The notes: generated from the letters alone by a model not told the origin. A DNA stretch of 64,000 nt from an uncultured Bacteroidales bacterium (GCA_949300335.1 CASGDV010000023.1:62001-126000); one strand, 5' to 3'; positions 27,340 to 36,607 are shown, numbered from the stretch's first letter. Program-made: numbers and translations.

Positions 27340-29664
27340 ATGTCAAATAGAAATCGCCGCTCCGGAAGAAAGGGAAAACAGGTAGTCGGAGGAAAGAAAA
27401 GGAAAGTTTGTGCCGAATATACGGGACGTGTCCAGATGACACGTGAAGGTTATGTTTTCGTAATTCTGGAAGGAGATGAAAATGATGTTTTCGTCAAGGC
27501 GTCCAAGACACGCGGTGCGCTTAACGGGGATATTGTCAGAGTTGCAGTGACAAAGGAGAAGACTGAAAACAGGAAACGGGAAGGTGAGATAAAGGAAATT
27601 CTGGAAAGGTCTGTTAAACCTTTTGTAGGGATTTTCCATGCGGTCGGAAATCAGGTTTGGGTCCTGATGCAGAGCCGTGTCATGCCATACGACATTTCTA
27701 TACCTTTCGATACCCTTGAAAGGATGAATGACGGTTCCTCTTATATCGTCAGGGGACTTTATGAATCCGATGGAGATGTGAAAAGGGAAATGATTGCGCG
27801 TACCGGAATGAAGGTAGCCGCTGTTGTCGACGGTTGGGAAAAGAACAGCCCGAATCCTGTCGGACATATTGTGGACGTGTTGGGTGAACCGGGAGAAAAT
27901 GATACCGAGATGCATGCCATTCTTGCAGAATATGCCCTGCCTTACCGTTTTGAGCCGGAAGTTTCTAATGCAGCAGATTCGATTTCCGATGAAATTACTT
28001 CCGAGGATATAAAGGAAAGACGGGATTTCAGGGATATCCTGACGTTTACCATAGACCCGGCCGATGCAAAGGATTTTGACGATGCCATTTCTTTCAGGCA
28101 ACTGGATAACGGCAATTATGAAGTCGGTGTGCATATAGCCGATGTGACTCATTATGTGACTCCGGGTTCTCCGGTGGATGAGGAAGCGAGGCAAAGGGGT
28201 ACTTCCGTATATCTTGTTGACAGGACGGTCCCTATGCTGCCGGAAAAACTCTCCAACAAGTTGTGCTCGCTCCGCCCTAATGAACCGAAACTGACTTTTT
28301 CGGCGGTATTCGAACTTACGCCCCAGACACGCATAGTTTCACGATGGTTCGGAAGAACTGTAATTAATTCCGATTACCGTTTTGCCTATGAAACGGCACA
28401 GCAGATAATCGAGGCCGGGGAGAAGGCTATGGAAACTGATATGTACGGAGGTACAGACGGACTGCATTCTTCGGTGGACAACGGTGTCACGACAGACTGC
28501 CTTATTCCGGATAAACTCAAAGAGGCTGTCCTGACTCTCAACAATCTTGCTGGAAAATTACGCAAAAAGAGGTTTGCTTCTGGAGCAATCAGTTTCGAGC
28601 GCCCTGAAATGAAAGTGGAGGTAGATGACAAAGGGCGTCCGATAAATGTATATCAGAAGGTTTCGAAGGAAGCGAACTGGCTGATAGAAGAGTTCATGCT
28701 GCTTGCAAACAGATGTGTGGCTGAATTCGTGGCAACAGGCTGCAAGACATCTGAAAACGGACAGCGGAAGCGTGTCGCGAAGACCTTTGTATACCGTATC
28801 CATGATGAGCCCAATCAGGAAAAGCTGGAAAATCTGAGGTCGTTCATAAAGAATTTCGGATATACGATGGGACCTGCCAATGACGGAAAGGAAATTTCCC
28901 GTGAATTGAACAGTCTCTTCTCCCGTGCAAAGGATACACCTGAATTCAATGCTATTGAACTGTTGTCTCTCAGGACCATGGCCAAAGCCAGATACAGTAC
29001 GGACAACATAGGTCACTACGGCCTGGCTTTCAGGTATTATACCCATTTCACTTCTCCAATCAGACGGTATCCTGACATGATGGTACACAGACTCCTTGCC
29101 CGTTATCTTTCAGGAGGCGATTCCGTTAAGAAAGATTTCTATGAGGGGCTTTGCAAGTATGCATCCGAACGGGAAATGGTCGCTGCGGATGCGGAACGCG
29201 CCAGCATCAAGTACAAATTGGTGGAATTCATGCAGGACAAGGTAGGATATGAGTTTGAAGGACATATATCAGGACTGACGGAGTGGGGAATGTATGTGGA
29301 GATCGAACCCACCAAGATAGAGGGAATGGTTGCCTTGAGGGATATCCATTCTGATTACTATGAGTTCGATCAGGAACGATACAGGATTGTCGGGAAATCT
29401 TCCAAAACAGTCTATAATCTTGGGGATCCGGTGAAAATCCGCGTGAAGAAAACGAATCTTGAACAGAAACTGCTGGATTACGAACTGGTGGAAACCGGAT
29501 ACGAGGAGCGTGATGCCGTGCGTGAAGAATATGAAAGACACAGGGACAGTGTTTATGTACACGGAGCGGACGGACCTTTTGACAATGTCAGTCCAATGTC
29601 CGGCAAATCAGCGCGCAAGGGTAAATCCGCGAGGAAGCCGCTTCAACGGAAAAAGAAAAGATAA
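27340..29664 (+). CDS. rnr: Ribonuclease R
   Basis: A 774-residue 3'-5' exoribonuclease for structured RNA. Domain order: very basic N-terminus (RNRRSGRKGKQ), cold-shock OB domains (about 25-215), RNB catalytic domain (about 225-560) and S1 domain (about 615-700: FEGHISGLTEWGMYVEIE), ending in a basic tail. The magnesium-binding aspartates lie in TIDPADAKDFDDAI (Asp239, Asp245, Asp247, Asp248). The N-terminal helix-turn-helix of the E. coli enzyme is absent, as in many relatives. It is divergent from gpmI; the convergent MATE gene ends 1 bp after its stop codon. Confidence 0.95.
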   Translation: MSNRNRRSGRKGKQVVGGKKRKVCAEYTGRVQMTREGYVFVILEGDENDVFVKASKTRGALNGDIVRVAVTKEKTENRKREGEIKEILERSVKPFVGIFHAVGNQVWVLMQSRVMPYDISIPFDTLERMNDGSSYIVRGLYESDGDVKREMIARTGMKVAAVVDGWEKNSPNPVGHIVDVLGEPGENDTEMHAILAEYALPYRFEPEVSNAADSISDEITSEDIKERRDFRDILTFTIDPADAKDFDDAISFRQLDNGNYEVGVHIADVTHYVTPGSPVDEEARQRGTSVYLVDRTVPMLPEKLSNKLCSLRPNEPKLTFSAVFELTPQTRIVSRWFGRTVINSDYRFAYETAQQIIEAGEKAMETDMYGGTDGLHSSVDNGVTTDCLIPDKLKEAVLTLNNLAGKLRKKRFASGAISFERPEMKVEVDDKGRPINVYQKVSKEANWLIEEFMLLANRCVAEFVATGCKTSENGQRKRVAKTFVYRIHDEPNQEKLENLRSFIKNFGYTMGPANDGKEISRELNSLFSRAKDTPEFNAIELLSLRTMAKARYSTDNIGHYGLAFRYYTHFTSPIRRYPDMMVHRLLARYLSGGDSVKKDFYEGLCKYASEREMVAADAERASIKYKLVEFMQDKVGYEFEGHISGLTEWGMYVEIEPTKIEGMVALRDIHSDYYEFDQERYRIVGKSSKTVYNLGDPVKIRVKKTNLEQKLLDYELVETGYEERDAVREEYERHRDSVYVHGADGPFDNVSPMSGKSARKGKSARKPLQRKKKR

Positions 29665-29665
29665 T

Positions 29666-30958
29666 CTACATTGCAGCTGGCCGTGCAAGTCTGGCCAGCT
29701 GTTTTTTGAATCTGGTGAAATAGAATATTCCGGCTATGGTCAACCCCACAGGAAAACCGATCCAAACTCCGACCACTCCGAGGCGGAATGTGAATCCGAG
29801 CAGATATGCTGCAGGAATTGCAATCAGGAAATAGCTGACAAAAGCCATCGCCATGATGGGTTTAACATCCTGTATCCCTCTCAGGGCATTGCAGTAAAGC
29901 AGCTGGAGACTGTCTCCGAACTGGTATGAGAATAATACGAATATCAGTGACAGGGACATCGAGATCACTTCCTGCGATTCGGTGAAAAGTCCTATTACCT
30001 GATGTCTGAATATGTATATAATTATGCAGAAAGTTGCGGAGAACATTACGGACAGCATGTATCCTTTCGTTGCATAACGGTTTACGGAACGCAGATCATG
30101 TCTGCCGTATGATGAACTTATGAGGACGGATGTTGCCGAACTGAGACCGAGAAGCATCATGAAAAATATCTGGGATATCGTCAGGGCGACCTGATGGGCT
30201 GCGAGGGCCGTCGCTCCGAGCCATCCTATCATTACCGTGCTAATTGTGAATGTGGATGTTTCCATTCCGGTCTGCAAAGCCAGCGGATATCCCATATTGA
30301 AAAGATGCTTCATATCCTTGCTTTCTGTCCGCGCTTTTCTGAAATACTCCGAGTAGGAACTGAATCTTTTGGACTTCATGAGGTATGCTGCAAAGGCCGC
30401 AAACATTACTATGCGTGAAAATAGCGTGCTTATTCCTGCACCTGTCAGCCCGAGTTCTGGAAATCCGTATTTTCCGTAAATAAGGAACCAGTTCCCGATT
30501 ATGTTGAGCAGATTTCCGCACATGAGAATCACCATTGATATCACCGGCTGGCAGATGCCGTCGGTAAACTGCTTGAGCGTGTTGAATCCGAGCGCGAATA
30601 TCGTGGAAATCCCCACAATCACGAAATATGGCTTTATTATCGGTAAGAGCGCTTCTTCCTGTCCGAAATCGTCTATGAAGAAATATATTGCCGCAAGCAG
30701 CAGAATGGATATGGCGGCGATTATGGAATTAATCGTTATGCCGCTTCTGACGGTGCGTGCAATGCTTTCGTAATCCTTTCTTCCGAATCCGGCTCCTATT
30801 ACAGGCGTCATTCCGTTGCAGAACCCGAGTTCCGTGAAAATGAAAAGATTCATTATCCCGTTGACAAAGGAAGCAGAGGCAAGCTCGTTTACTCCATACC
30901 AGCCAATCATAATGTTGTCGGCAAACCCCAGAATGATTACGCAGGCCTGCCCCAGCAT
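29666..30958 (-). CDS. MATE family multidrug/metabolite exporter
   Basis: 430 residues from the first ATG, about 12 membrane helices, NorM-like (FADNIMIGWYG, LGFCNGMTPVIGAGFGRKDY). MATE proteins export cationic compounds using sodium or proton gradients in the inner membrane. The ATG at 30958 falls inside helix 1: the in-frame sequence just upstream reads KRKHIEEIRNILKIGIPV, which looks like the natural N-terminus. No ATG, GTG or TTG exists there before the in-frame stop, so an ATT start at 31018, inside rdgB, is the best candidate and would give 450 residues. It is in an operon with rdgB upstream. The substrate is unknown. Confidence 0.9.
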   Translation of the reverse strand: MLGQACVIILGFADNIMIGWYGVNELASASFVNGIMNLFIFTELGFCNGMTPVIGAGFGRKDYESIARTVRSGITINSIIAAISILLLAAIYFFIDDFGQEEALLPIIKPYFVIVGISTIFALGFNTLKQFTDGICQPVISMVILMCGNLLNIIGNWFLIYGKYGFPELGLTGAGISTLFSRIVMFAAFAAYLMKSKRFSSYSEYFRKARTESKDMKHLFNMGYPLALQTGMETSTFTISTVMIGWLGATALAAHQVALTISQIFFMMLLGLSSATSVLISSSYGRHDLRSVNRYATKGYMLSVMFSATFCIIIYIFRHQVIGLFTESQEVISMSLSLIFVLFSYQFGDSLQLLYCNALRGIQDVKPIMAMAFVSYFLIAIPAAYLLGFTFRLGVVGVWIGFPVGLTIAGIFYFTRFKKQLARLARPAAM

Positions 30959-30987
30959 TACAGGTATGCCTATCTTCAGTATGTTTC

Positions 30988-31593
30988 TTATTTCTTCGAT
31001 ATGTTTTCTTTTAGAAATTCCGCCATTGCCCTCAATGCCTTTCCTCTATGCGATATGGCATTTTTTTCTTCTTCCGTAATGTCTGCCAGAGTTTTTCCCG
31101 GGTATTCGGCCGGAATGAATACCGGATCATATCCGAAGCCTCCATGTCCGCTTTTGCATTTCGCTATAGTGCCCTCAAGCGTGCCTTCGAAATAGTATTC
31201 CTTTCCGTCAAGTATCAGTGTGATGACGCTTTTGAATCTGGCCGAACGTGAGGCAGGGTCCTGTTTCCCGAGTCTTTCAAGTTCCGCAAGCAGTTTGTCC
31301 ATGTTCCTGTTGAAGTCCTTTTCTTCTCCTGCAAATCTGGCAGTATGTACTCCTGGAGCTCCTCCAAGCGCATCCACTTCAAGTCCCGTGTCATCGGCAA
31401 AGCAATTCATGGAACTTCTTTCGAAAACATATTCAGCCTTTATTTTCGAATTGTCCTTCAGTGTTTCTCCCGTTTCGGGTATGTCTTCGGTTATTCCGGC
31501 TTCGGCAGAACCTGTAAGTTCAAAATCTTCTCCCAAGATCTCCGAAGCCTCGCGTAGTTTTCCGGGGTTGCCCGTAGCAAATACCAGTTTCAT
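30988..31593 (-). CDS. rdgB: dITP/XTP pyrophosphatase
   Basis: 201 residues from the ATG at 31593, chosen because the family starts exactly there (MKLVFATGNPGKLREA); longer in-frame versions add unrelated residues. It hydrolyses non-canonical purine triphosphates (dITP, XTP) to monophosphates, keeping them out of DNA. Motifs: TGNPGK for the triphosphate, FADDTGLEVDALGGAPG, GFGYDPVFIP and ISHRGKAL. The upstream promoter at 31630-31662 fits the Bacteroides consensus well. The MATE gene follows and probably overlaps its 3' end. Confidence 0.95.
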   Translation of the reverse strand: MKLVFATGNPGKLREASEILGEDFELTGSAEAGITEDIPETGETLKDNSKIKAEYVFERSSMNCFADDTGLEVDALGGAPGVHTARFAGEEKDFNRNMDKLLAELERLGKQDPASRSARFKSVITLILDGKEYYFEGTLEGTIAKCKSGHGGFGYDPVFIPAEYPGKTLADITEEEKNAISHRGKALRAMAEFLKENISKK

Positions 31594-31629
31594 AGTTGCC
31601 TGTATGATTGTTTTTATCCAAATCGGGCG

Positions 31630-31662
31630 CAAAGTTATCAATAATGGTCCGATATATGCAAA
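31630..31662 (-). promoter_or_regulatory. rdgB promoter
   Basis: On the minus strand TTTG (31659-31662) is followed after 21 bp by TAACTTTG (31630-31637), a full -33/-7 pair, with about 36 bp to the rdgB start. Confidence 0.7.
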
Positions 31663-31668
31663 TTTTCT

Positions 31669-31676
31669 TAAATTTG
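31669..31676 (+). promoter_or_regulatory. Promoter -7 box of the S41 protease
   Basis: TAAATTTG, a full -7 match, 23 bp before the ATG at 31700, so the leader would be short (about 17 nt). Confidence 0.5.
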
Positions 31677-31699
31677 TAGGTTAATCAAATATTGTTCTT

Positions 31700-33313
31700 A
31701 TGAGGAGAATCTGTTTTTTTACAGCCGCGATTGTTGTTGTGGCTTTGTCTTCATCCGTTGCATTTGGTCAGTCGAAAAGTTTCAGACTTGGGCAATGGGT
31801 GGAAATTTATGACTCTGTGCTGAAGGAACTGAACATGTCTTATGTGGATTCCCTGCCTTTGGACAGGATGATGAAGGCTGGAATAGATGCCATGCTTGAA
31901 GAATTGGATCCCTATACCATATATGTACCGGAAGAGGAGAATGAGGACCTGCAGATGATGCTGTCAAAAACCTATGGTGGGATAGGCGCGATAATCTATA
32001 AGAAAAAGGAAGGGAATGTCATAATCAATGAACCTTATGCGGGTTCTCCTGCATATAAGAACGGCCTTGTATGCGGTGATGAGATAATTGCAATCGACGG
32101 AGTGCCTACGAAAGGTCTGGAATCCAAGGAAAGCAGCGACAGGATGAAGGGAAAGCCAGGTACACCTGTCAAATTCACAGTCAGGAAGCTCCGTACCGGA
32201 GATACCGTGAATGTGGAAATAATACGTGAAAGAATACATATTCCCGATGTGGAATATTTCGGTATGGTCGATGATACTACCGGATATATATTGCAGACTG
32301 GGTTTACCGAGAATGTATCGGATGCGGTAAGAAATGCGTATTTTAAACTGAAAGAGGCCGGAATGAAGCGTCTGGTTCTGGATCTGAGGGGAAATGGCGG
32401 CGGGCTCATGCCGGAAGCGATAGATATAGTTTCGTTGTTTGTTCCCAAAGGGTCTCTGGTTGTTTCTTCAAAGGGAAGCACGCAGGAATCATATCGTGAA
32501 TACAGGACGACATCAGAGCCTGTAGATACGGAAATTCCTCTTGTTATCATGGTTGATTCCGGTTCGGCGTCTTCGTCTGAAATTGTTTCCGGCGCCATTC
32601 AGGACCTTGACAGGGGAACTATAATGGGGCAAAGGACATACGGGAAAGGTCTGGTGCAGTCGATGCGTCCGATCATATATAACGGACAGCTCAAGATAAC
32701 GACTGCAAAATATTACACGCCAAGCGGAAGGTGTGTACAGGCGATAGACTACAGTCACAGGAACGAGGACGGTAGTGTCGGGCATATCCCGGATTCGCTG
32801 ACTTCGGAATTCAGGACTGCGAAGGGCAGGATAGTACGTGACGGTGGCGGAATTACTCCGGATGTGGAAATTGAATATCCGAGATACAGCCGCCTGGTTT
32901 ATTCGCTCGTCCTGTCAGGAGTAATAGACAATTATGTCCTAAAGTATGTAAGGGAACATGATTCGATCGCTTCCGTTGATGAATATCATTTCACCGATGA
33001 GGATTTTGAGGATTTCGTAGAGTTTGCAAAGACACAGGAATTCGATTACAGGAGCAGTGCAAAGACTTACTTTGACCAGATGAAGAAAGAACTGGAAAAG
33101 GACGGTCTTGCGGACAATATGAAAGCGGAGCTGGATGCTTTGTCAAAGGCTATCGAAATGGACAAGGAAAAATTCATACGCCTGAAGAAAGATGAAATCA
33201 TTCCTTTCATTGAAGAGGAGATAGTTGTCCGTTACTGGTATCAGGAGGCTGGAATAAAGGTAAGACTCCGCTATGACGAGCAATTGAAGAAAGCTCTCGC
33301 ATATGGTAAATAA
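31700..33313 (+). CDS. S41 C-terminal processing protease
   Basis: 537 residues with a signal peptide (cleavage near AFGQ, residue 23), so periplasmic or membrane-attached. A helical N-terminus, a PDZ domain (about 75-165: IGAIIYKKKEGNVIINEP, GDEIIAIDGVPTKG), the S41 catalytic core (about 170-390) and a helical C-terminal tail are visible. The Ser/Lys dyad is Ser289 in DSGSASSSEIV and Lys316 in RTYGKGLVQS. Such proteases trim exported proteins and cell-wall enzymes. recO begins 11 bp before its stop codon, so the two are translationally coupled. Confidence 0.93.
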   Translation: MRRICFFTAAIVVVALSSSVAFGQSKSFRLGQWVEIYDSVLKELNMSYVDSLPLDRMMKAGIDAMLEELDPYTIYVPEEENEDLQMMLSKTYGGIGAIIYKKKEGNVIINEPYAGSPAYKNGLVCGDEIIAIDGVPTKGLESKESSDRMKGKPGTPVKFTVRKLRTGDTVNVEIIRERIHIPDVEYFGMVDDTTGYILQTGFTENVSDAVRNAYFKLKEAGMKRLVLDLRGNGGGLMPEAIDIVSLFVPKGSLVVSSKGSTQESYREYRTTSEPVDTEIPLVIMVDSGSASSSEIVSGAIQDLDRGTIMGQRTYGKGLVQSMRPIIYNGQLKITTAKYYTPSGRCVQAIDYSHRNEDGSVGHIPDSLTSEFRTAKGRIVRDGGGITPDVEIEYPRYSRLVYSLVLSGVIDNYVLKYVREHDSIASVDEYHFTDEDFEDFVEFAKTQEFDYRSSAKTYFDQMKKELEKDGLADNMKAELDALSKAIEMDKEKFIRLKKDEIIPFIEEEIVVRYWYQEAGIKVRLRYDEQLKKALAYGK

Positions 33314-33959
33314 TACCGAACTGATTGTCCTTCATCTTACCAAAACCGGAGATAAATCCCTTGTTTTGCATACTTTGAGCCGGGATTACGGCCGCAGAGC
33401 TTTTTTTCTCAAGGGAATCGGACGAAAGAATCCGATGTCGCTTTTCCTTCCTTTGAGCATTCTTGAAGCGGAGGTAAGGGAGAATACGTCATCTTTTCTT
33501 TTTCAGGTCTGCAATCCTGTTTCCGCAGAAGCTTTGAACGGATTGCGGAACGACATGTATAAGAATGCGATTACAATGTTCCTGAGTGAGGTTCTTTTCA
33601 AAGTCATAAAGGAGGGGGCGAACGAGGACGGCCTTTATTCGTGGTGCAGAAGCAGAATTATCTTGTTGGACAGGATGGAAGGCAATTTCAGTAATTTTCA
33701 TATTTATTTTCTTCTTGAGTTGGCGGCAATTCTGGGATTTGCCCCGTCGCGTGCCAGTCTTTCTCCTTTCATTGCCGGAAACGAGTCTGCCATGTGTGAT
33801 TTCCTTACATTACCGTTTGAGGAAGTCATGATGAAGCCTCTTTCCGGAGAGATTCGCAATTCCATGTCCGAGGCCGTTTTGAAGTATATTTCATATCATA
33901 GCGATTCAACCTTCAATATCCATTCACTGAAGATACTGAGGGCTTTGTTCGCAGAATAA
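33303..33959 (+). CDS. recO: DNA repair protein RecO
   Basis: 218 residues, slightly shorter than the usual 240. The N-terminal OB fold is recognisable (LIVLHLTKTGDKSLVLHTLSRDYGRRAFFLKG), and the helical C-terminal part is typical. No four-cysteine zinc motif is present, as in E. coli RecO. RecO anneals strands and loads RecA onto SSB-coated DNA through the SSB tail in the RecFOR pathway. It overlaps the protease gene and faces a DUF3127 gene whose product ends with an SSB-like tip. Confidence 0.88.
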   Translation: MVNNTELIVLHLTKTGDKSLVLHTLSRDYGRRAFFLKGIGRKNPMSLFLPLSILEAEVRENTSSFLFQVCNPVSAEALNGLRNDMYKNAITMFLSEVLFKVIKEGANEDGLYSWCRSRIILLDRMEGNFSNFHIYFLLELAAILGFAPSRASLSPFIAGNESAMCDFLTLPFEEVMMKPLSGEIRNSMSEAVLKYISYHSDSTFNIHSLKILRALFAE

Positions 33960-33966
33960 AGAAAAG

Positions 33967-34008
33967 AAGCCGGCCCAAAATTGCTTTTGAGTCGGCTTTC
34001 ATCTTTAT
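33967..34008 (+). terminator. Terminator after recO (repeat copy 2)
   Basis: Arms 33967-33980 and 33985-33998 form a 14-position stem (one G-T, one mismatch) with a TTGC loop, then TTCATCTTTATTT. Its core is shared, in reverse orientation, with the terminator at 25152-25189. Confidence 0.8.
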
Positions 34009-34024
34009 TTAAAATATCCGATTT

Positions 34025-34387
34025 TTAAAACGGAAGGTCATCTTCTGACAGCGGTTCGTCGGCAACAGCTGGAGGCGGTGCCTGCGGAGGCATGTCCTGC
34101 TGCTGTGGGGTTTCAGTCTCGATTCTCCATGCCCTGAGATCCGTATACCATTTGTTGTTGTATTCCCGGCTGCTTATGTTGAATGAAACCTTGACCTTGT
34201 CTCCAAGCTGGTATTTGTCCAGCTCTTTCAACTTGTCTTCACCCCAGACGCTGAAACAGGCCTGTGAAGGAAAATTACCTTCCTGAAATTCGATTACGAA
34301 TTCCTGTTTTGCCCACTCTCCTCTTGCTGAAGTCCCTTTCTGAACCATCAGCTTGCGGATTATCTTCCCTTCTAGTTCCAATGCCAT
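34025..34387 (-). CDS. DUF3127 OB-fold protein with SSB-like C-terminal tip
   Basis: 120 residues: a compact beta-rich domain (about 1-95, starting MALELEGKIIRKLMVQKGTS, with YNNKWYTDLRAWRIE), then a Pro/Gln-rich linker and the acidic end SEDDLPF. This layout copies bacterial SSB, whose last residues (DDDIPF in E. coli) recruit repair proteins. DUF3127 is found in Bacteroidota and no function is established. The DNA-binding and partner-docking roles suggested here are inference. It lies 5 bp after the FKBP gene, convergent with recO. Confidence 0.85.
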   Translation of the reverse strand: MALELEGKIIRKLMVQKGTSARGEWAKQEFVIEFQEGNFPSQACFSVWGEDKLKELDKYQLGDKVKVSFNISSREYNNKWYTDLRAWRIETETPQQQDMPPQAPPPAVADEPLSEDDLPF

Positions 34388-34392
34388 AACCG

Positions 34393-35145
34393 TTATTTTT
34401 CAGATTTTTCTTCTTTTGCAGGTGCCTTTCCTACCTTAACGACGTCAACATCGAAAATAAGGGTGGAGTTAGGTCCTATGCTTCCTGTAGGACGCTCGCC
34501 ATATCCGAGTTCAGAAGGAATGTAGAGTTCAATCTTTCCGCCTTCTCCGACAAGCTGGAGTCCTTCGGTCCAACCTTTAATGACATGTGTGAGGACAAGT
34601 TTTACAGGATCTTTCTCAGGATCGCTTGCGTCGAATTCAGTGCCGTCGATAAGGGTCCCCTTATAATGTACATAGACGGTGTCCGTAGGACCTGCCTTTA
34701 CATCGTTGCCGGGATTGATTATCTTGTACTGAAGACCGCTTTCAGTGACTACTATACCGTCTTTCATCTTGTTGGCAGCGAGGAATTCGTCACCTTTTGC
34801 CTTGTTGACTTCGGCAGTGTAGTTGTTGCGTTTTGTAATGAAGTTATTGAACAGTTCGTTCATCTTTTCAGGGCTGACCTTGAACTGCTCGTTGAATTCA
34901 GGGCTGTTCATGTCGCCTTCAGCCTTGATGAAATCCATCATGCCTTTCTTTATTTCCGCAAAGTTAAGGTCCTCTCCGAAGTTGTTGGCCTTGATGAAAT
35001 AACCGAAGTTGACACCGATAAGGTAACTTACCGAATCAGTCTCCGCTTTTGTAGGAAGTGAAGCCGTAGTCTTGACTTCCGGCTGAGAGCACGCAACTGC
35101 CATAATCAATGCAGCTGCAGATGCAAAAATGATGTTTAGTTTCAT
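34393..35145 (-). CDS. FKBP-type peptidyl-prolyl isomerase lipoprotein
   Basis: 250 residues; lipobox AVAC (Cys19). A helical N-terminal dimerisation domain of the FkpA/Mip type (about 30-125, with DSVSYLIGVNFGYFIKAN) precedes the FKBP domain (about 140-240: VYVHYKGTLIDGTEFDAS, VIKGWTEGLQLVGEGGKIELYIP, GPNSTLIFDVDVVKV). It assists folding of exported proteins by isomerising prolyl bonds. The gene starts 4 bp after the nhaA stop and is followed 5 bp later by DUF3127, so the three form one unit. Confidence 0.95.
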   Translation of the reverse strand: MKLNIIFASAAALIMAVACSQPEVKTTASLPTKAETDSVSYLIGVNFGYFIKANNFGEDLNFAEIKKGMMDFIKAEGDMNSPEFNEQFKVSPEKMNELFNNFITKRNNYTAEVNKAKGDEFLAANKMKDGIVVTESGLQYKIINPGNDVKAGPTDTVYVHYKGTLIDGTEFDASDPEKDPVKLVLTHVIKGWTEGLQLVGEGGKIELYIPSELGYGERPTGSIGPNSTLIFDVDVVKVGKAPAKEEKSEK

Positions 35146-35149
35146 AACT

Positions 35150-36583
35150 TTAATAATTTATTTTAGTTTGATGTTGTTTCTTTTCCGGTAATATCTGTTC
35201 TGCCGTGAGTCCCGGTGCTTTTTCCTTGCATGTAATGCTCAAAGTCAGGAGTCCTATAACGGCAGACAATGCAGATGTTAGCAAAATGCTTATTTTTCCG
35301 ATGTCTGTCAATGCCGGATCCGAGAAGGCAAGTCCGTTAATGAATACGGACATCGTAAACCCGATACCTCCCAGAATGCCAACTGAAGCAAGCTGCAACC
35401 AGGTAATACCGGCCGGTCTTGCCGCAACTCCAAGTTTTATGCCGATGAAACTGGCAAGGAAGATGCCTACAGGCTTGCCGACAAGCAGGCCGAAGAATAT
35501 GCCGAGACTGATTGTCGGAATTTCCCCTCCGGTGAACGAACTCAGGTCAAGGGCTACTCCTGCATTAGCCAGAGCGAAGAGCGGCATGATGAGAAACGTC
35601 ACCAGCGGATGCAGCCTGCTCTCCAATCTGTGCATGAGAGGGTCCAGATTTTTGATTTCAGTATGCATGCTGTGAATGATATGCTGCTGTTCCGGATTCG
35701 TCAATACCTTTAGGTCGCCTTTGCTGGATTCCTTGAAACGTTCCATCAGATAGGAAAGTTTTGACTGGAACCTCACCTCGTTGATTTTTCCTTTTGAAGG
35801 AATCATCATAGCGAGAATTACTCCGGAAATCGTAGCATGTATTCCCGACTTGTATGTGAAGTACCACAGGAACAAACCCGGCAGTATGTAAAATATCTTG
35901 CTTTTCAGTCTCGCCCTGTTGAAAATGAAAAGAAGAGCTACTATGAGGCCGGCATAGAGCAGATAATCCAGATGCAGCGCATGATTCGGATAGAAAATGG
36001 CGAGAACTATTATCGCTCCGAGGTCATCCACTATTGCAAGGGCGGTGAGGAATATCTTCAGTCCTCCGGGAACCCTGTCACCGAGAATGGATATTATTCC
36101 TATTGCAAAAGCTATGTCCGTAGCCATGGGAATTCCCCATCCCTTGGCAGTCTCTGGATTGCCCGCATTGAAAAAGCTGTAAATCAGCGCAGGAACTACC
36201 ATTCCTCCAATAGCCGCCATTATGGGCAGGACGGAACGCCTGATCGAGGACAACTGCCCTACGAGCATTTCCCTTTTTATCTCGAGTCCTACTACGAAAA
36301 AGAAAACGGCCATCAGGGCATCGTTTATCCATAGTCTGAGGCTCATTCCCAAAGAAAAACCGCCTATTGTGATGCTCGCTTCCTTGTCCCAGAAGTCATC
36401 GAACCAGCCCAGTCCCGGAATGGTCGCAAAACTTACTGCTACGATGGCACAGATCAGCAGCAAGATTCCACCGGATGCCTCCTTGTGCAGAAATGCATTG
36501 AAGGCATGCAGAATTTCGCTGTTCCTTTGTCTCTGGACTCTGGCCGTAGCTGTCCGTTTCGGATCTGTACTGTTAGAACTCAT
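35150..36583 (-). CDS. nhaA: Na+/H+ antiporter NhaA
   Basis: 477 residues from the ATG at 36583; an in-frame TTG at 36598 is less likely because it lies almost at the expected transcript start. A 12-helix inner-membrane antiporter that expels sodium in exchange for protons. The NhaA core is plain: ATDIAFAIGIISILGDRVP and the ion-binding aspartate pair in ALAIVDDLGAIIVLAIFY, plus GGIGFTMSVFINGLAF. A hydrophilic loop of about 40-50 residues between helices carries PEQQHIIHSMHTEIKNL. It is first in a unit with the FKBP and DUF3127 genes, with its own promoter. Confidence 0.95.
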   Translation of the reverse strand: MSSNSTDPKRTATARVQRQRNSEILHAFNAFLHKEASGGILLLICAIVAVSFATIPGLGWFDDFWDKEASITIGGFSLGMSLRLWINDALMAVFFFVVGLEIKREMLVGQLSSIRRSVLPIMAAIGGMVVPALIYSFFNAGNPETAKGWGIPMATDIAFAIGIISILGDRVPGGLKIFLTALAIVDDLGAIIVLAIFYPNHALHLDYLLYAGLIVALLFIFNRARLKSKIFYILPGLFLWYFTYKSGIHATISGVILAMMIPSKGKINEVRFQSKLSYLMERFKESSKGDLKVLTNPEQQHIIHSMHTEIKNLDPLMHRLESRLHPLVTFLIMPLFALANAGVALDLSSFTGGEIPTISLGIFFGLLVGKPVGIFLASFIGIKLGVAARPAGITWLQLASVGILGGIGFTMSVFINGLAFSDPALTDIGKISILLTSALSAVIGLLTLSITCKEKAPGLTAEQILPEKKQHQTKINY

Positions 36584-36607
36584 CTGGTGACATGTCAAAT
36601 CAAACTA

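Noticed and set aside
27343..28194. 283-codon open frame antisense to rnr
   Set aside because: Covers RNase R catalytic-domain codons; the real gene on the plus strand is unmistakable.
34585..35061. 158-codon open frame antisense to the FKBP gene
   Set aside because: A shadow of the FKBP coding sequence; low-complexity hydrophobic translation without family features.
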